Positions 1-9,893 of a stretch of DNA of 64,000 bases are shown piece after piece; within the stretch, counting starts at the first letter, position 1, and the number at the start of each line of letters is the position of its first letter. Location: assembly GCF_030936135.1 (NCBI RefSeq), contig NC_082610.1, forward strand, positions 22,250,221 through 22,314,220, written 5' to 3'. The position numbers and the translations under genes are program-made. This DNA is from Gavia stellata (lineage: Eukaryota > Chordata > Aves > Gaviiformes > Gaviidae). The notes under the pieces were generated by a model that had not been told where the DNA came from, did not search any database, and worked only from the letters and a program-made list of their open reading frames with translations.

Positions 1-714
1 GGTAATCACCTGCAGTAGCTCGCCATCCCTCTAAATCTCCTAAAGCAAAAGGTACTTTAATTCTGACAGGTCCTCCTGCTCCCATTGCCTGTCTTAGTGG
101 AGCCTGTATGATAGGTCCCACTTTACTTCACGTTCTGGTAATGATGGGAGAAAACTTAACATTAATCTCTTCCCTTTCCCTTGCCTCTGATTCTTCACCC
201 CCAACAGTGCCAGCATCTCCTTCTCTATCACCTTCTCCTTCTGGTGGAGGCAAGCAATCCTCTAATCTCTCATTCTGTGAACCAATCTTTAAACATCTTT
301 GCCCAATGCTGCAAGCCGAGCAGCATCTTTTTAGCTTCCTATTTTGCTTCTTGTTCTCTTTTTCTATCGCCAGGACCAGAGGGTCCTGGGGTGCTAAATT
401 GATTCCGCATTCTTTTTGCCATTCAGGGTGATTTCGCAAAGTGAAAAACGTATCTGCATAAACCCCTTCATCCCATTTTCCTTCTCGGCGCAGAAATAAC
501 ATAAGCTGCAACAAAGTGTTGTACCTTAAAGTTCCGTTAAAAGGCCATTTTTCTCCATCATCTAGCTTGTCTAAAGGCCACCACTGGTTACAATATTTAA
601 TGAAGGTCTCACGATTTACAGTCCCTCCAGGTGGTCCCCCGATATCTTTCTAAAGTGGTCTAAAATGCAGCCCAAAGGGCTCTTTTTCAACACTCCGCCT
701 TGTTGGTTCCCCAT
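1..714 (-). pseudogene. gag: Gammaretrovirus-like gag 5' part (matrix region), ERV relic
   Basis: Read on the minus strand, the gag start codon is at 712-714 and is followed by a matrix (MA)-like stretch. Downstream is an acidic, proline-containing linker that resembles the MA-to-capsid region of gammaretroviruses. The frame is broken in the five-C run at 636-640, where one frame stops and another carries the similarity. It breaks again near 125, before the capsid portion that continues off the window. The same breaks occur in the copy at 10,660-11,367, so they are older than the duplication. It cannot encode an intact Gag. Confidence 0.8.
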
Positions 715-1400
715 TCTGAATTTATAGGACACAAGGACAGGGGTCGGGGCACGAACACTACACACAACTAACAATTACTATCACAGGTAAAATAACAACC
801 ATTAACTCCAACCATTAATTACCAGAGGTCCTTGTCTGCCCCCGCGAGGATCCGCCGAACCGGTGAGTCCCTCCAGAGAATTCTCCGGGGCCGGCCTAGG
901 GAGTCGCCGACTCAGAGGTTCCTGCAGCTGGACAGAGATTGTCCCATCGGGGTCGCCGAAACTGAAACAACAAAGTAACTCAGTAACAACTAGTTGGTTA
1001 TTAAGCAGGCATCCTTTAATACAGCGCTGGGCAGCACTGGGGATTTGTCCACCACGAGTGCTCCAACGGGTTAGCAAAGCACCTCAGTTCAGATACAGAA
1101 ACATCATACATATTCATCAGGATTCTAAAAAGGGCGGTCTCATGTGGATGAGTTCCCGGAATTCATTTGCATAGTCCAAGCATGCGCAGTGAAATTAGGG
1201 TTAGGGTCTTTTCACCCTCCGGTGGTCGTTCATAGCCTTCCTCACACCGTCTGCTAGTTGAACTTCGGGCTTCCTTTGTCCATACATGCTCATGGAATTG
1301 GCCCATCCATCCTTTGGCCTCGGAATGTTACAAAAGGGTCACTTTGAACTAGTTCTTTGGCACTTATCTTGACACAAACGTCCCGAGTCCCTCTCATCAA
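715..1400 (-). mobile_element. ERV leader and LTR, left copy
   Basis: Upstream of the minus-strand gag start lies a GC-rich leader and then an LTR-like segment. On the minus strand there is an ATTAAA polyadenylation-like signal (1015-1020) followed by ATGCCTGCTT, which is also present after AATAAA in the plus-strand LTR at 2577-3171. Further upstream, in the U3 part, are an octamer ATGCAAAT (near 1168), a GCGCATGC motif (near 1182) and two telomere-type TTAGGG hexamers (about 1196-1207 on the plus strand). The outer LTR edge was not determined, and no tRNA primer-binding site was recognised. Confidence 0.6.
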
Positions 1401-1588
1401 GGATATACTCAGGAGGCATAATGAGCTACCTCAAGGCCCATTTGATCTTGTCAGGAAGGGAGTCAGACGTCTTGAAACATCCTATTATCAACTCTACTCA
1501 GCAAATAACTAAAACTATGCAAGTAAAGCTTTTATGTATGACAGTAGGGTCTCAGCCAGGGACCGTCAGTGATTTAACCCTTCATTCA

Positions 1589-2286
1589 GTAGCAGATGAC
1601 AAGATGACTCTTGTCTTCTCAAGGGACTGGAATTAAGCATGCGGAGCAGATTTTTAAATTATTTAGAAGTGTACAAAAACCAAGGCAAGGGCCTATCATG
1701 CATTTTAAGGCTCACCAAACTGGACGAACCCCACGAGAAAGAGGCAATCAATTGGCCAATGGAACCGCTTGTAAGGTTGCAGGAAAGGGTAAAGGGATAT
1801 ATATTGGCAATAATACCTGAAAAGAAAATAGAATTAGGAGAATCCCCTAACTACGATAGTCAGGATAAGAATTTAATTAAGACGTTAAGAGCTGAAATAC
1901 AGAAAAGTGGATGGGCTCTTACTGCCACGGGGAAGGTGATTCTAACCCCAGTTTTGATGCATGAAATAGTAAAGAAAGACTATAACAGTGTTGACTGGGG
2001 AACTGAGAATTTACTGAAACATCTGCAGAAGTCAGTGGTGAGTCGTAATATGATAGAAATTACAAGGTCCGTAGTTGAAAGGTGTGAAACATGCCTTAGG
2101 AATAATCCAAAGACACAGAATAAAATTCAGTTTGGATTGACAAAACCAGGAAACATCCCAGGAGAACATTGGCAGAGAGATTCCACTGAACTGCCAAGGA
2201 AAGGAGGGCTGAGATATCTATTAGTATTGGTGGATACTTTCACAGGATGGCTTGAAGCCTTCCCATGTCGCACCAACAAAGCCTGA
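1589..2286 (+). pseudogene. pol: Gammaretroviral pol relic: RNase H tail and integrase N-half
   Basis: The first 200 bp read as an RNase H C-terminal tail (HQTGRTPRERGNQLANGTA, about 1710-1770). A frame change leads into an integrase-like segment from about 1800 to 2286. That segment carries the paired cysteines of the zinc-binding domain (CETC, about 2090) and the first catalytic aspartate in WQRDSTELP (about 2170), where a serine replaces the usual phenylalanine. It stops after PCRTNKA, so the other two catalytic residues are absent. What follows is env-like, not pol, so an internal deletion joined pol to env. The orientation is opposite to the flanking gag relics. The element is non-functional. 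Confidence 0.85.
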
Positions 2287-2299
2287 TGAGGGGGCCACA

Positions 2300-2576
2300 A
2301 TCTAGTGGATCAAACCTTAAAAATGCAATTGAGTAAGTTACTAAAGGTAGTACCTCCTGGGGTTTTGAAGAAATCTGGAATACTCTTACTTCTTAGCTTC
2401 CTAATTGGTCGTGGTTGAAAAGGCTGTTTTTATCAGTGATTTTTATTATCACAGTTTGTATTCTTGCCTGTATAATGGTTCAATGCTGTACCAACCTTGG
2501 TTCAAGATACAGTAAGTTTGTATAGTGAGGAACTGCAGCATGTAAGCTACAACTCCTCAAAAAGAAAAGGAGGGAT
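2300..2576 (+). pseudogene. env: Retroviral env transmembrane-subunit C-terminus relic
   Basis: A short stretch reads as the membrane anchor and tail of a retroviral TM subunit: PNWSWLKRLF, then a hydrophobic run ending in MVQCCTNLG (about 2400-2510). It is followed by a purine-rich tract, as expected of a polypurine tract directly before a 3' LTR. Only this tail remains. The surface subunit and most of TM are missing, so it has no coding capacity as an envelope. Confidence 0.7.
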
Positions 2577-3171
2577 TGATACCTGTACCAATGCAGGCAG
2601 TCAGGCAGTTAGAGCTGTTACTCACTAGATGTAACCAAAAGAAAAGGGGAATCTTTGTAACTTGGAAATAGTTAGAACAGTTGTAAGATAGGGAGCTCCG
2701 GAGTAATCTCACTTTAGGCAGCTCGGCCTTGGAAGAACAGATGCACGGAACCATAAAAATACGAAAGTTGCAAGATGAGTACAAAGCCAGCATTGAAGGA
2801 CATGGTATACATCATCCCAGGACCGAGCTTGCACAGAAATAGAGGTCAGTTGGCAAACCCAGTGAAGAAGAGTACGAGCCTTCATCTGAATACCCCCGAC
2901 GACCACCCAGAGGCACCAACAAGCATGCGCAAAGGGTATTAGCATATGCTAATGAGTTCTTGGAAATCCCTGAATATGACATGTAATTCTTGGAAATATA
3001 ATGAGTATGTATGTAAACATAGTATAAAAACTCAGTAGTTTTGTCTTTTGGGTATGCACGCTGGGTGGAATTATCCCCCGTGCATCCGGCGCCACAATAA
3101 AGAATGCCTGCTTTCTGAAACGTCACAACTAAGTTTTAGAGAGTGAATTATTTTGCCACCTTCCGGTAACA
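2577..3171 (+). mobile_element. ERV 3' LTR (plus strand)
   Basis: The LTR starts after the purine tract AAAAAGAAAAGGAGGGA. It contains a TATA box (TATAAAA, 3023-3029) and an AATAAA signal (3096-3101), spaced as R requires. It appears to end near 3171 (TAACA), where CR1 sequence starts immediately. The second half is clearly related to the LTR at about 40.2-40.7 kb: both share the CTAATGAGTTCT-type motif, the TATA region and a CAATAAAG..TG..TGCT core. A matching 5' LTR in plus orientation is not seen in the window. Confidence 0.8.
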
Positions 3172-3840
3172 AAACCTCCGCTGGCGCAACTTGAGGCCAT
3201 TCCCTCTGGTCCTATCACTTGTCACTTGGGAGAAAAGACCAACACCCACCTCTCTGCAATCCCCTTTCAGGTAATTGTAAAGAGCGAAAGGTCTCCCCTC
3301 AGCCTCCTCTTCTCCAGACTGGACAACCCCAGCTCCCTCAGCCGCTCCTCATAAGACTTGTGCTCCAGACCCCTCACCAGCTTCGTCGCCCTTCTCTGGA
3401 CACGCTCCAGCACTTCAATGTCTTTCTTGTAGTGAGGGGCCCCAAACTGAACACAGTATTCGAGGTGCGGCCTCACCAGCGCTGAGTACAGGGGCACGAT
3501 CACCTCCCTGCTCCTGCTGGCCACACCGTTTCTGATACAGGCCAGGATGCCGTTGGCCTTCTTGGCCACCTGGGCACACTGCTGGCTCATCTTCAGCCGG
3601 CTGTCGATCAACATCCCCAGGTCCTTTTCCGCCTGGCAGCTTTCCAGCCACTCGTCCCCAAGCCTGCAGCGTTGCATGGGGTTGTTGTGACCCAAGTGCA
3701 GGACCCGGCACTTGGCCTTGTTGAACCTCATACAGTTGGCTTCGGCCCATTGATCCAGCCTGTCCAGATCCCTCTGCAGAGCCTTGCGACCCTCGAGCAG
3801 ATCAACACTCCCGCCCAACTTGGTGTCATCTGCAACCCTT
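3172..3840 (-). mobile_element. CR1 LINE fragment, reverse-transcriptase tail
   Basis: The minus-strand frame 3818-3267 encodes the well-known C-terminal end of the CR1 ORF2 protein, with [37 protein letters not shown] and [17 protein letters not shown] in order. The rest of the CR1 3' end follows in the minus direction to 3172. The terminal CR1 microsatellite is absent. The element is bounded on both sides by ERV sequence: an LTR end on the left and env on the right. Confidence 0.92.
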
Positions 3841-4636
3841 TTACAGGAAAGAATTTACATGATTCAGATGTATTTGAAGACTCTACTACCCTATTTGCAC
3901 AACTACCAGGGCAATACTGGATAGGTGAGGAAAGGGCATTTGAGGATTTACCCTCAACCTGAGCTGAGAAGTGTATTCTAAGTGCACTAAGACCATGCAC
4001 ACAGGTTAGAGCCAGTATGTCTTCTGCCTCTGTAGCTCCTAGCTACTGATAGCTACAGGAGAAAGTGTTACAGCCCTCTGACAGAACGGGGCACTAAGTT
4101 CCACCTGTCTGTAACAGCTTTTACCCACAGTTAGGGGTTGCAAAACCGGAAAGAGCTATTGCAAATGTGTCAAGAGAATTAGAAAAAGCCATTAATGAAA
4201 GCGCAGATAGTATCCCAGCCCTACAGGAAGAAATCAAATCCTTATCACAAATGGTAATATAGACTCGATTAGCCCTAGACCACCTTTTAGAAGTACAAGA
4301 CAGAGTATGTGCATGATCGAATAACAGCTGCTGGGGGGGTTATTTAAATCAAGACCAGAAAAATGAAACTGAGAGAAACAAGAGAAAGACTCGTTGAACA
4401 ATATTACATGAAGTAAGGCAGGGATCTCCCCTAAATCTATTTGGGTGGCTAACCTCTTGGCTCCCAGACTTAGGCAGAGGACTGTGAACTACAAGGATTT
4501 GCGTTGCTGTAGTCGTTCGCTTGTTTTGCTTTGTAATTCTATAGGTGTGTTTACAGTGTTGTATTACCTTATGAACTCGACTTACGACCTAAATAATGAA
4601 GAGTACAGTGTGAGCCTGATGGTCATAAGAAAAGGA
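3841..4636 (+). pseudogene. env: Retroviral env relic, TM ectodomain
   Basis: In the plus frames, about 4130-4330 reads as a heptad-rich TM ectodomain: ERAIANVSRELEKAINESA, then a QMV..TRLALDHLL segment leading to a short cysteine region, like the conserved TM core of many retroviruses. A membrane-anchor-like stretch follows around 4490-4580. Several stops and frame changes interrupt it (for example after QMVI and after VCA), so it is inactive. A purine tract (AAGAAAAGGAG) at about 4626-4636 precedes the next LTR. Confidence 0.7.
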
Positions 4637-5107
4637 GTGACTGTTAGGAAAATCTCATTCCCTAACTATGCTACCAATTAGGCTTAAGAGCATGACATTG
4701 TATAAACATAGGATATGCATCCCAGCCCCTCCGACACCTCTGGGAAACCCTCCCAACATCTGGCATCAGGGATACAGAACTGCAGCGAGACCGACTCCAG
4801 GGATGTCTAGATCAAGAAAGAAGCAGATGGATGATGACGCCGTAGAATTAGAGTTGCTTTGCAAAACAGCAGCGCGTGTGTGTGTGCGTGTGCGTGTGCG
4901 TGTGTATGTTAGGTAGTGATTGGTCAAATTGCTTTGTACTTGAATGCCTGGAAGGCATAAGAATCATGTGCAAAACCACCTTCGGGGTGCCCCGGTTGGA
5001 ATGGGACACCTCATGTCCATGAATAAAGAATTACTTTTTTAAATCTACACTTTGTGCCCTAGCCTCTCTCCTTGGGCAGTACAGGCCAGTTGCTAAATTT
5101 TCCTGAC
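4637..5107 (+). mobile_element. LTR of the second plus-strand ERV relic
   Basis: It begins after the purine tract with TGACTGTTAGG and includes an AATAAA signal (5022-5027) followed by a U5-like stretch ending near 5107. A (GT)n run interrupted by GC steps lies inside at 4873-4911. The left edge is supported by the tract. The right edge is a guess from the TGACA ending. Confidence 0.55.
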
Positions 5108-5352
5108 AGCTCCCCATCTTGGCCCCAAGGTACCGGTACCGTCTCCGGTCCCACCACAGTTGGGAGCAGCAGTTGCCCCTCCGGGGCAGAGAGGGGGAGC
5201 ACAAAAAAACCCCAAAAGCACCCCGACCCCCACCATCCCCACCACCGGGGCTGGATGGGGCAGCACACACAGGTTGGCATCGCAGGGCCTCTAGTGCTGG
5301 CCCCATCCCTTCCCCTTGGACAGGAAATTGAGCTCCTTGCAAAAACCATGCT

Positions 5353-5510
5353 TGGCATGGGAAATCGTGGGGGTGCGAGACCGTTGGCATAGGAAACCCT
5401 CACAGGGCTGAGAAATCACTGTTGGGCTGGGAAACCACCGTGGGGATGGGAAATGATCATTGAGGATGGGAAATGATCATTGAGGATGGGAAATCACTGA
5501 CATGGGAAGT
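5353..5510 (+). repeat. Short tandem repeat, 20-bp unit
   Basis: GATGGGAAATGATCATTGAG occurs twice back to back from about 5445 to 5484. Decayed versions (GGGAAATC, GGGAAACC) continue on both sides. The array lies 100-250 bp upstream of the predicted start codon of the three-exon gene. No promoter was recognised here. Confidence 0.75.
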
Positions 5511-5608
5511 TGTTGTGGTATGGAATATCTGGCTGGTTGAAGCAGGTGCTGGCGGAATGATCGCCATGGGGACGGAAGCCCCAACAAACCCCACCCTGAG
5601 CAACCGCC

Positions 5609-7970
5609 ATGGCAGGTACAGCAGCCGGCTCCCGCTCCTCCTGCTGTTCCTGCCCTCCAGGTAACCCCCCAGCCGGCGCTGCCTGCCAATATCTCACCTT
5701 ATCACCCCTCTTTGCCTCCCCCAACAGAGAGGTTCCCTCTCCGGCTGCCGACGGCATCGGAGGTGCCCGGTGTGAGCTTCACCGTTCCGGCCATGCCACC
5801 ACCGGTTGCTGCCTCTGCGCTGCCTTCTGTCCCGGGGCTGCCGGTGTCCTCTGAGCTTGCCCAGGTCCACCCCATCACCTTCCAGCTGGCGCCGGCCAGC
5901 GTCTGGCATGGGGTGCCAGGGCCCCTGGGGACCCCAGGGCAGCTGGTGCAGGTCCCCTCCATGGTGCAGCTCCCCCGGGGGGTGCAGCTCCCCTCTGTGC
6001 TGCAGCTCCCTTGCGGGGTGCAGCTTCCCCCTGGGGCGCAGCTCCCCCACGGGGCGCAGCCTTCACGTGGGGTGCAGCTCCCTTGCGTGCCTGCTCCCTG
6101 TCCCCCTGCCTATGGCTGGGGACAGCAGGTGGTGATGGGGACGCTGCTGCCCCAACAGCCCATGGGGCTGGGGCTGGGAGCCGTGGTCCAGGGCCAGCCC
6201 CTGTACCCCACGGGCTCCCACCTGCTGCACATCCCTGCCTACCCTGGCCCCCCACAACCCTGCTGCGCCGCAGATCAGCATTGGGTGCAGGGCCCCCCTG
6301 TGCTCCACACCCTTCCTGGCAGCACCCAGAAGCCATCGGAGGCCTCCAACAAGGACGGGGCAGCCATCAAGGACAGCATCCCTGCCGCCAGCCCCCGCCA
6401 GCCCGCCTTGGCTTCGCCGACCGGCACAATCACAACAAAGGCCAAAGGTGTGTTTTGGGGGGTGCCAGAGCTCGCAGGTGGGCGGCCAAGCTGAGGAAAG
6501 CTTGCATCGCCACGGGGTTGGGTTGGCTTTTTTGCTTTTTCAGCAGCGGTGACCACCCTGGCGGCCCCGGGGAAGCCCTCCAATCTGCCCGAGCAGGGGC
6601 CAGCCGCCTTGGCCCAGGCCTTTCCTGAGCAGGCAGAGGACACCACTGTCAACCATACGCTCGCCTGGCTCGACACCGCAGACGGCGAGGACACCGTCCC
6701 TGATGTCCCCGACAGCCCCAGCTTGGCCTCCTTCCTCCACGAGCTCCCCGACCTCTCCGAGGACGTGGCGGAGGGCGACTGCCCCAAGGAGCGAGTGGTG
6801 GCGGCAGGGCTGGGGGACAGCAAGGACACCTTCCCTGATGTCCTTCATTTGCCCAACAGCCTCGCCAGAGCCGCTTTCCTCAGTGAGAACCACGACTTCC
6901 CGGAGTACGTGGCGGACGGCGACCGCCCCCAGGACCAAGCGGTGGTGGCACGACCAGGGCACAGCGAAGACACCATCTTGACCGCCAGTGTCCCCAGCTT
7001 GACCGCCCAGGTCCTCGATGAGCTCCCCGACCTCTCCAGGTACGTGTCAGAGGGTGGCTGCCCCAAGGAGCGAGCAGTGGCGGCGGGGCTGGGGGATAGC
7101 GAGGACACTGTCCCCGATGTCCCCAACCTGACCACCTCCCTCAACAAGCTCCCCCACCTCTTGGACTACAGGGCAGAGGGCAGCTCCGACAAGGAGCAAG
7201 TGGCGGCGCTCATGCTGCTGGATGGCGAAAACACCTTCCCTGATGTCCACGACAGCCTTGCCAGCAGTGCCTCCTTCAACGAAGTCTCCGACTTCTTGGA
7301 GGACGGGGTGGAAGGTGACTGCCCTGAGGACCGCCTGGCGGCGGCGATGCTGGGGGACACCGACCCCTTCTGGGGGGTGGCGGCCTCCCCCTTGCAGGAC
7401 CCCGAGGTGAAGCAGGGCGGACTTGCGGCAGACCTCCCCACCTGGCTGTCACTGTCTCCCTTGGAGACTTCCGAGGACAGCTCTCCGCAGAGTTCTCTGG
7501 AGACTTCACAGGAGACTGCAGAGGACACTCCTGTGGAGAGTCCCTGGCAGGATCCCCTCAAGGCTCCTCCGGAGAGTCCCCTGCTGAGCCCCCTGCAGAT
7601 CCCGCTGCCGAGTCCCCCGGCTGCCCGTCCGCGTCATCCACCTTGCATGGCCCAGCTGGTGGAGGAGGCGCTGCGGAGGCAGCCACAGGTAGTTATGACC
7701 CGCTTGCCGCTGCTGCCGCGCGTCATCTCCTGCCGGGCGGTGCCCAGATCGGGAGAGGCGGGCAGCAAGAAGGCCAAGCGCCCCGCACCAGCCAGCACCC
7801 CCAAGGCGCAGAAGACCACCCGCACCACTCAGAAACAGTCAAAAACTCTCTGGCAGGGGAAGCTGGCTGGGGACGGCACAGCGGCGGGCAGCAGCGGGCA
7901 GCAGGCAGGAAGCAGCAAGCGGAGAGCATCCACCAACAACAAGGTGCTCTCCAAGCGACCTAGAACCTAG
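5609..7970 (+). CDS. Three-exon proline-rich gene with internal tandem repeats; function unknown
   Basis: The model is join(5609-5660, 5728-6447, 6544-7970): 2199 bp, 732 codons plus stop. The ATG at 5609 has a good Kozak context (CGCCATGG). Introns are 67 and 96 bp with GT-AG ends, and both junctions are phase 1 and keep the frame. Residues about 93-138 hold VQLP-type heptads (VQLPRG, VQLPSV, VQLPPG). Residues about 305-530 (6686-7360) hold five tandem repeats of 42-48 residues built on EDTxPDV, LPDL and EGDCPxxR. The C-terminus is basic (KKAKRP, SKRRAS, SKRPRT), which suggests a nuclear protein. An ATTAAA signal lies at 8059-8064. I do not recognise a family. The gene sits between ERV relics inside the presumed 10.65-kb duplicated unit, so further copies are likely. 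Confidence 0.7.
6541..6546 (+). promoter_or_regulatory. NAGNAG tandem splice acceptor
   Basis: The acceptor of exon 3 reads TTTTTCAGCAG. Either AG can be used, adding or removing one alanine codon without changing frame. Confidence 0.6.
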
Positions 7971-8058
7971 GGAGATGCCATGGGGCAAAGGTCCTTCATG
8001 CAGCCGGATGGGACAGGTTTTATGCAGCCGGTCCACCGTAACCCCACAGCACGGAGGC

Positions 8059-8064
8059 ATTAAA
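8059..8064 (+). terminator. Poly(A) signal ATTAAA
   Basis: This common variant signal lies 89 bp after the stop of the three-exon gene and about 80 bp before the next candidate start codon. It supports two separate genes. Confidence 0.6.
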
Positions 8065-8145
8065 CCGCTGGACGGGGGCCCCGGCCCCGCACCCAGCCCA
8101 GCAACCTTCGCCCGCCGCAGTCCCCTGACCCCCGCGCTTTAAGCT

Positions 8146-9256
8146 ATGGCTCCCCGCTGCCCAGGGACTGCGATATATGTTCAATGGAAGCGGCAGCACA
8201 GCGATGCCAGCTGCCAACACCGACAGTGTCAGGGCCTGGCTGGGCCCCGCGGCTCCCGGCAGCACTGGGCCGCACACCGCTGCAGCGACCAGGGGCAGCC
8301 CCGGGAGGCCGCGGGACGGGAGGAAGCCGCCACTTCTGCTTCTGCCACCTCAGCCCCGCGCCCTCACCGGCCTTGCCCCCGGAGAGGTGGCCATGCCCCC
8401 TGCCTGGCACAGGCTGCAGCTGTGGCTCCACCTCGCCGGTACAAAAAGGAACAACTGATACGGATCCAGCGTCCCCACCCTGGCCTGGCACCAGCACCCC
8501 TGGTACTGCCGTCTCTCCCCCATCCTGCTACTGGCAGCCCCACCACCGGCAGCCCCACCTCAGCCTGGTACCGGCCTCCCCACAACAGCATCCCCGCCCT
8601 GGGGCTGAGGACGCCCCGCACCAACCTGAGGGTGTACTTGCTCAACTCCATCCAGAGTTTCCACCCACTGGGGCAAAGACTGATGGTGGTGGGGCCGGTG
8701 CGCCCACGGCCCAACCCGGAGCCCCAGGCCGGCCCCACTGTGCCCCCCAGGGTCCCCAGTGCCCTGCTGGTGGCCTCGAGACCCAGCGCGGGGTCGGCTG
8801 CCTCCAAGGCCCCGGCTGATGGCAAGAAGGAGACGGCACCGGCAGCGGCATCGAGCAGCAAGGCGCGCACCAGGGACTCTGCCAAAGCCAAGCAGCCGAG
8901 CTGGCTGCGCCTGTCACCCACGGGGGGCCAAACCCCATGTGAGGGGCTGCCGCAGCAGCTGCACGTGCCGCCGTGGCTGCCGCCACCTTCTGAAGACTCT
9001 GTGCTACCCCTCGGGCCCTGGGGGGCCTCACGGCTGCACCCACCCCACTGGAGGAGCAGGAGGAGTCGGTGCTCATCACACCTGAGCAGCGGCCCTAGCG
9101 CAGCGCATGAAGAAGCTGGCCCAGGAGAAGTGGGAGCGGGCAGCCCTGCAGAAGTCACTGGGCCAGCGGCAGTTTTTTGTGCAGAGGGAGACCAACATGG
9201 AGACAGCCAGCGAGTACGGTACCCATAACCCGCCACTCTGGCACCGTCCCCCGTAG
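8146..9256 (+). pseudogene. Second proline-rich gene with two apparent frameshifts; unknown function
   Basis: The ATG at 8146 opens a frame to 9228. The most protein-like part is about 8440-9020, with YKKEQLIRIQRPHP, YLLNSIQSFHPLGQRL and a Lys/Ser-rich stretch. Near 9020 the protein-like reading moves to another frame (PLEEQEESVLITPEQ) at a six-G run. Near 9095 it moves again to a frame ending at TAG 9254-9256, with LAQRMKKLAQEKWERAALQK and RQFFVQRETNMETASEYG. Both moves look like single-base indels in GC-rich runs, so this is either a recent pseudogene or a sequence with consensus errors. The reading of the first 300 bp is uncertain, and an upstream splice acceptor near 8355 is possible. An ATTAAA signal follows at 9349-9354. 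The family was not recognised. Confidence 0.5.
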
Positions 9257-9348
9257 CACCCGCATGCAGAGGACATCTGGAGGCAGAGACCTGCACCCAC
9301 ATGCTCCAGCCCCAGCCCTCTCCCAGATCCCGCTTTTTGGCTTAATTC

Positions 9349-9354
9349 ATTAAA
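9349..9354 (+). terminator. Poly(A) signal ATTAAA
   Basis: It lies 93 bp after the last stop of the second proline-rich gene. Confidence 0.55.
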
Positions 9355-9575
9355 AGAGTTGGCTCTTTGCTTTGTAGTGCCTCTCTCTGCTGGCGGTCAT
9401 TTGCACAGCGGGAGGGGGGATGGGGGGGTTAATGCAGCCCCTGCCCACCCCGCGGGTGGCTGAGCTGGGCTGGGGATGGCCACCGAGAGGATGGGTAGAT
9501 GGAGCATTGCTCCGGGTGGCGGGCACCCGTGGGAGACATCACGTTGATCAGCATCAATGCCAGGAGGACAGAGGC

Positions 9576-9655
9576 CTCCATCGCTGCCCCAGTACCGGCA
9601 TCACTGCCCCGGTACTGGCATCACTACCACTGCCCCAGCACCAGCATCACTGCCA
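9576..9655 (+). repeat. Short tandem repeat around GGCATCACTGCCCC
   Basis: About three imperfect copies of a 22-28-bp unit (ACTGCCCC plus a GTACCGGCATC/GTACTGGCATC element) lie between the second proline-rich gene and the ERV edge. Confidence 0.6.
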
Positions 9656-9729
9656 GCGAGCTGGATCTGACCCTGGGAAGGAGCTGCATTGCCCCGGGGG
9701 AGCAGGCAGGGACTGGCTGAGTGCAGAAG

Positions 9730-9867
9730 ACTCAGCTGGCACCTAGCTGGCGAGGGGGCATCACTGCCCGGGGCTAACACGCCGAGATCCCGGAGCTGCC
9801 CAGCTCTCTCCAGCCCCTCTACGGCCTTGGCCGGCACTGCTTGGACCTCGTCTGGCAAAATGCCCTG
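9730..9867 (+). other. Exon-like segment cut off by the ERV
   Basis: From an acceptor-like CAG near 9729, two frames stay open to a strong donor (CCACAG|GTGAGC, 9868). The other possible reading ends PLYGLGRHCLDLVWQNALPT. Twenty-seven bases later the sequence becomes retroviral gag in the opposite orientation. It may be the first exon of another gene of this cluster, but there is no homology to support that. Confidence 0.25.
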
Positions 9868-9893
9868 CCCACAGGTGAGCCCCGAGCCCCATT

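Larger units (their letters stand above)
1..1588 (-). repeat. Left copy of a duplicated ERV-containing segment
   Basis: This segment matches 10,660-12,241 almost base for base. I see one 6-bp indel near base 68 and about six substitutions over the full length. The match runs from the window edge to about 1588, where the two copies part abruptly. It includes the retroviral gag start, the leader and LTR, and about 200 bp beyond. Because the right-hand copy ends at the same base, the simplest reading is a tandem duplication with a period of about 10.65 kb, of which 1-1588 is the tail of the previous unit. An assembly duplication cannot be excluded. Confidence 0.9.

Noticed and set aside
1196..1207. 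Telomere or interstitial telomeric repeat
   Set aside because: Only two TTAGGG units, identically placed in both LTR copies, so they belong to the LTR.
5875..6336. 153-codon minus frame opposite the proline-rich gene
   Set aside because: It is a GC-driven shadow of the plus-strand exon, which has a start, splice sites and coherent repeats.
8364..9302. 312-codon minus frame opposite the second proline-rich gene
   Set aside because: GC-rich antisense shadow. Poly(A) signals and the conserved-looking tail are on the plus strand.
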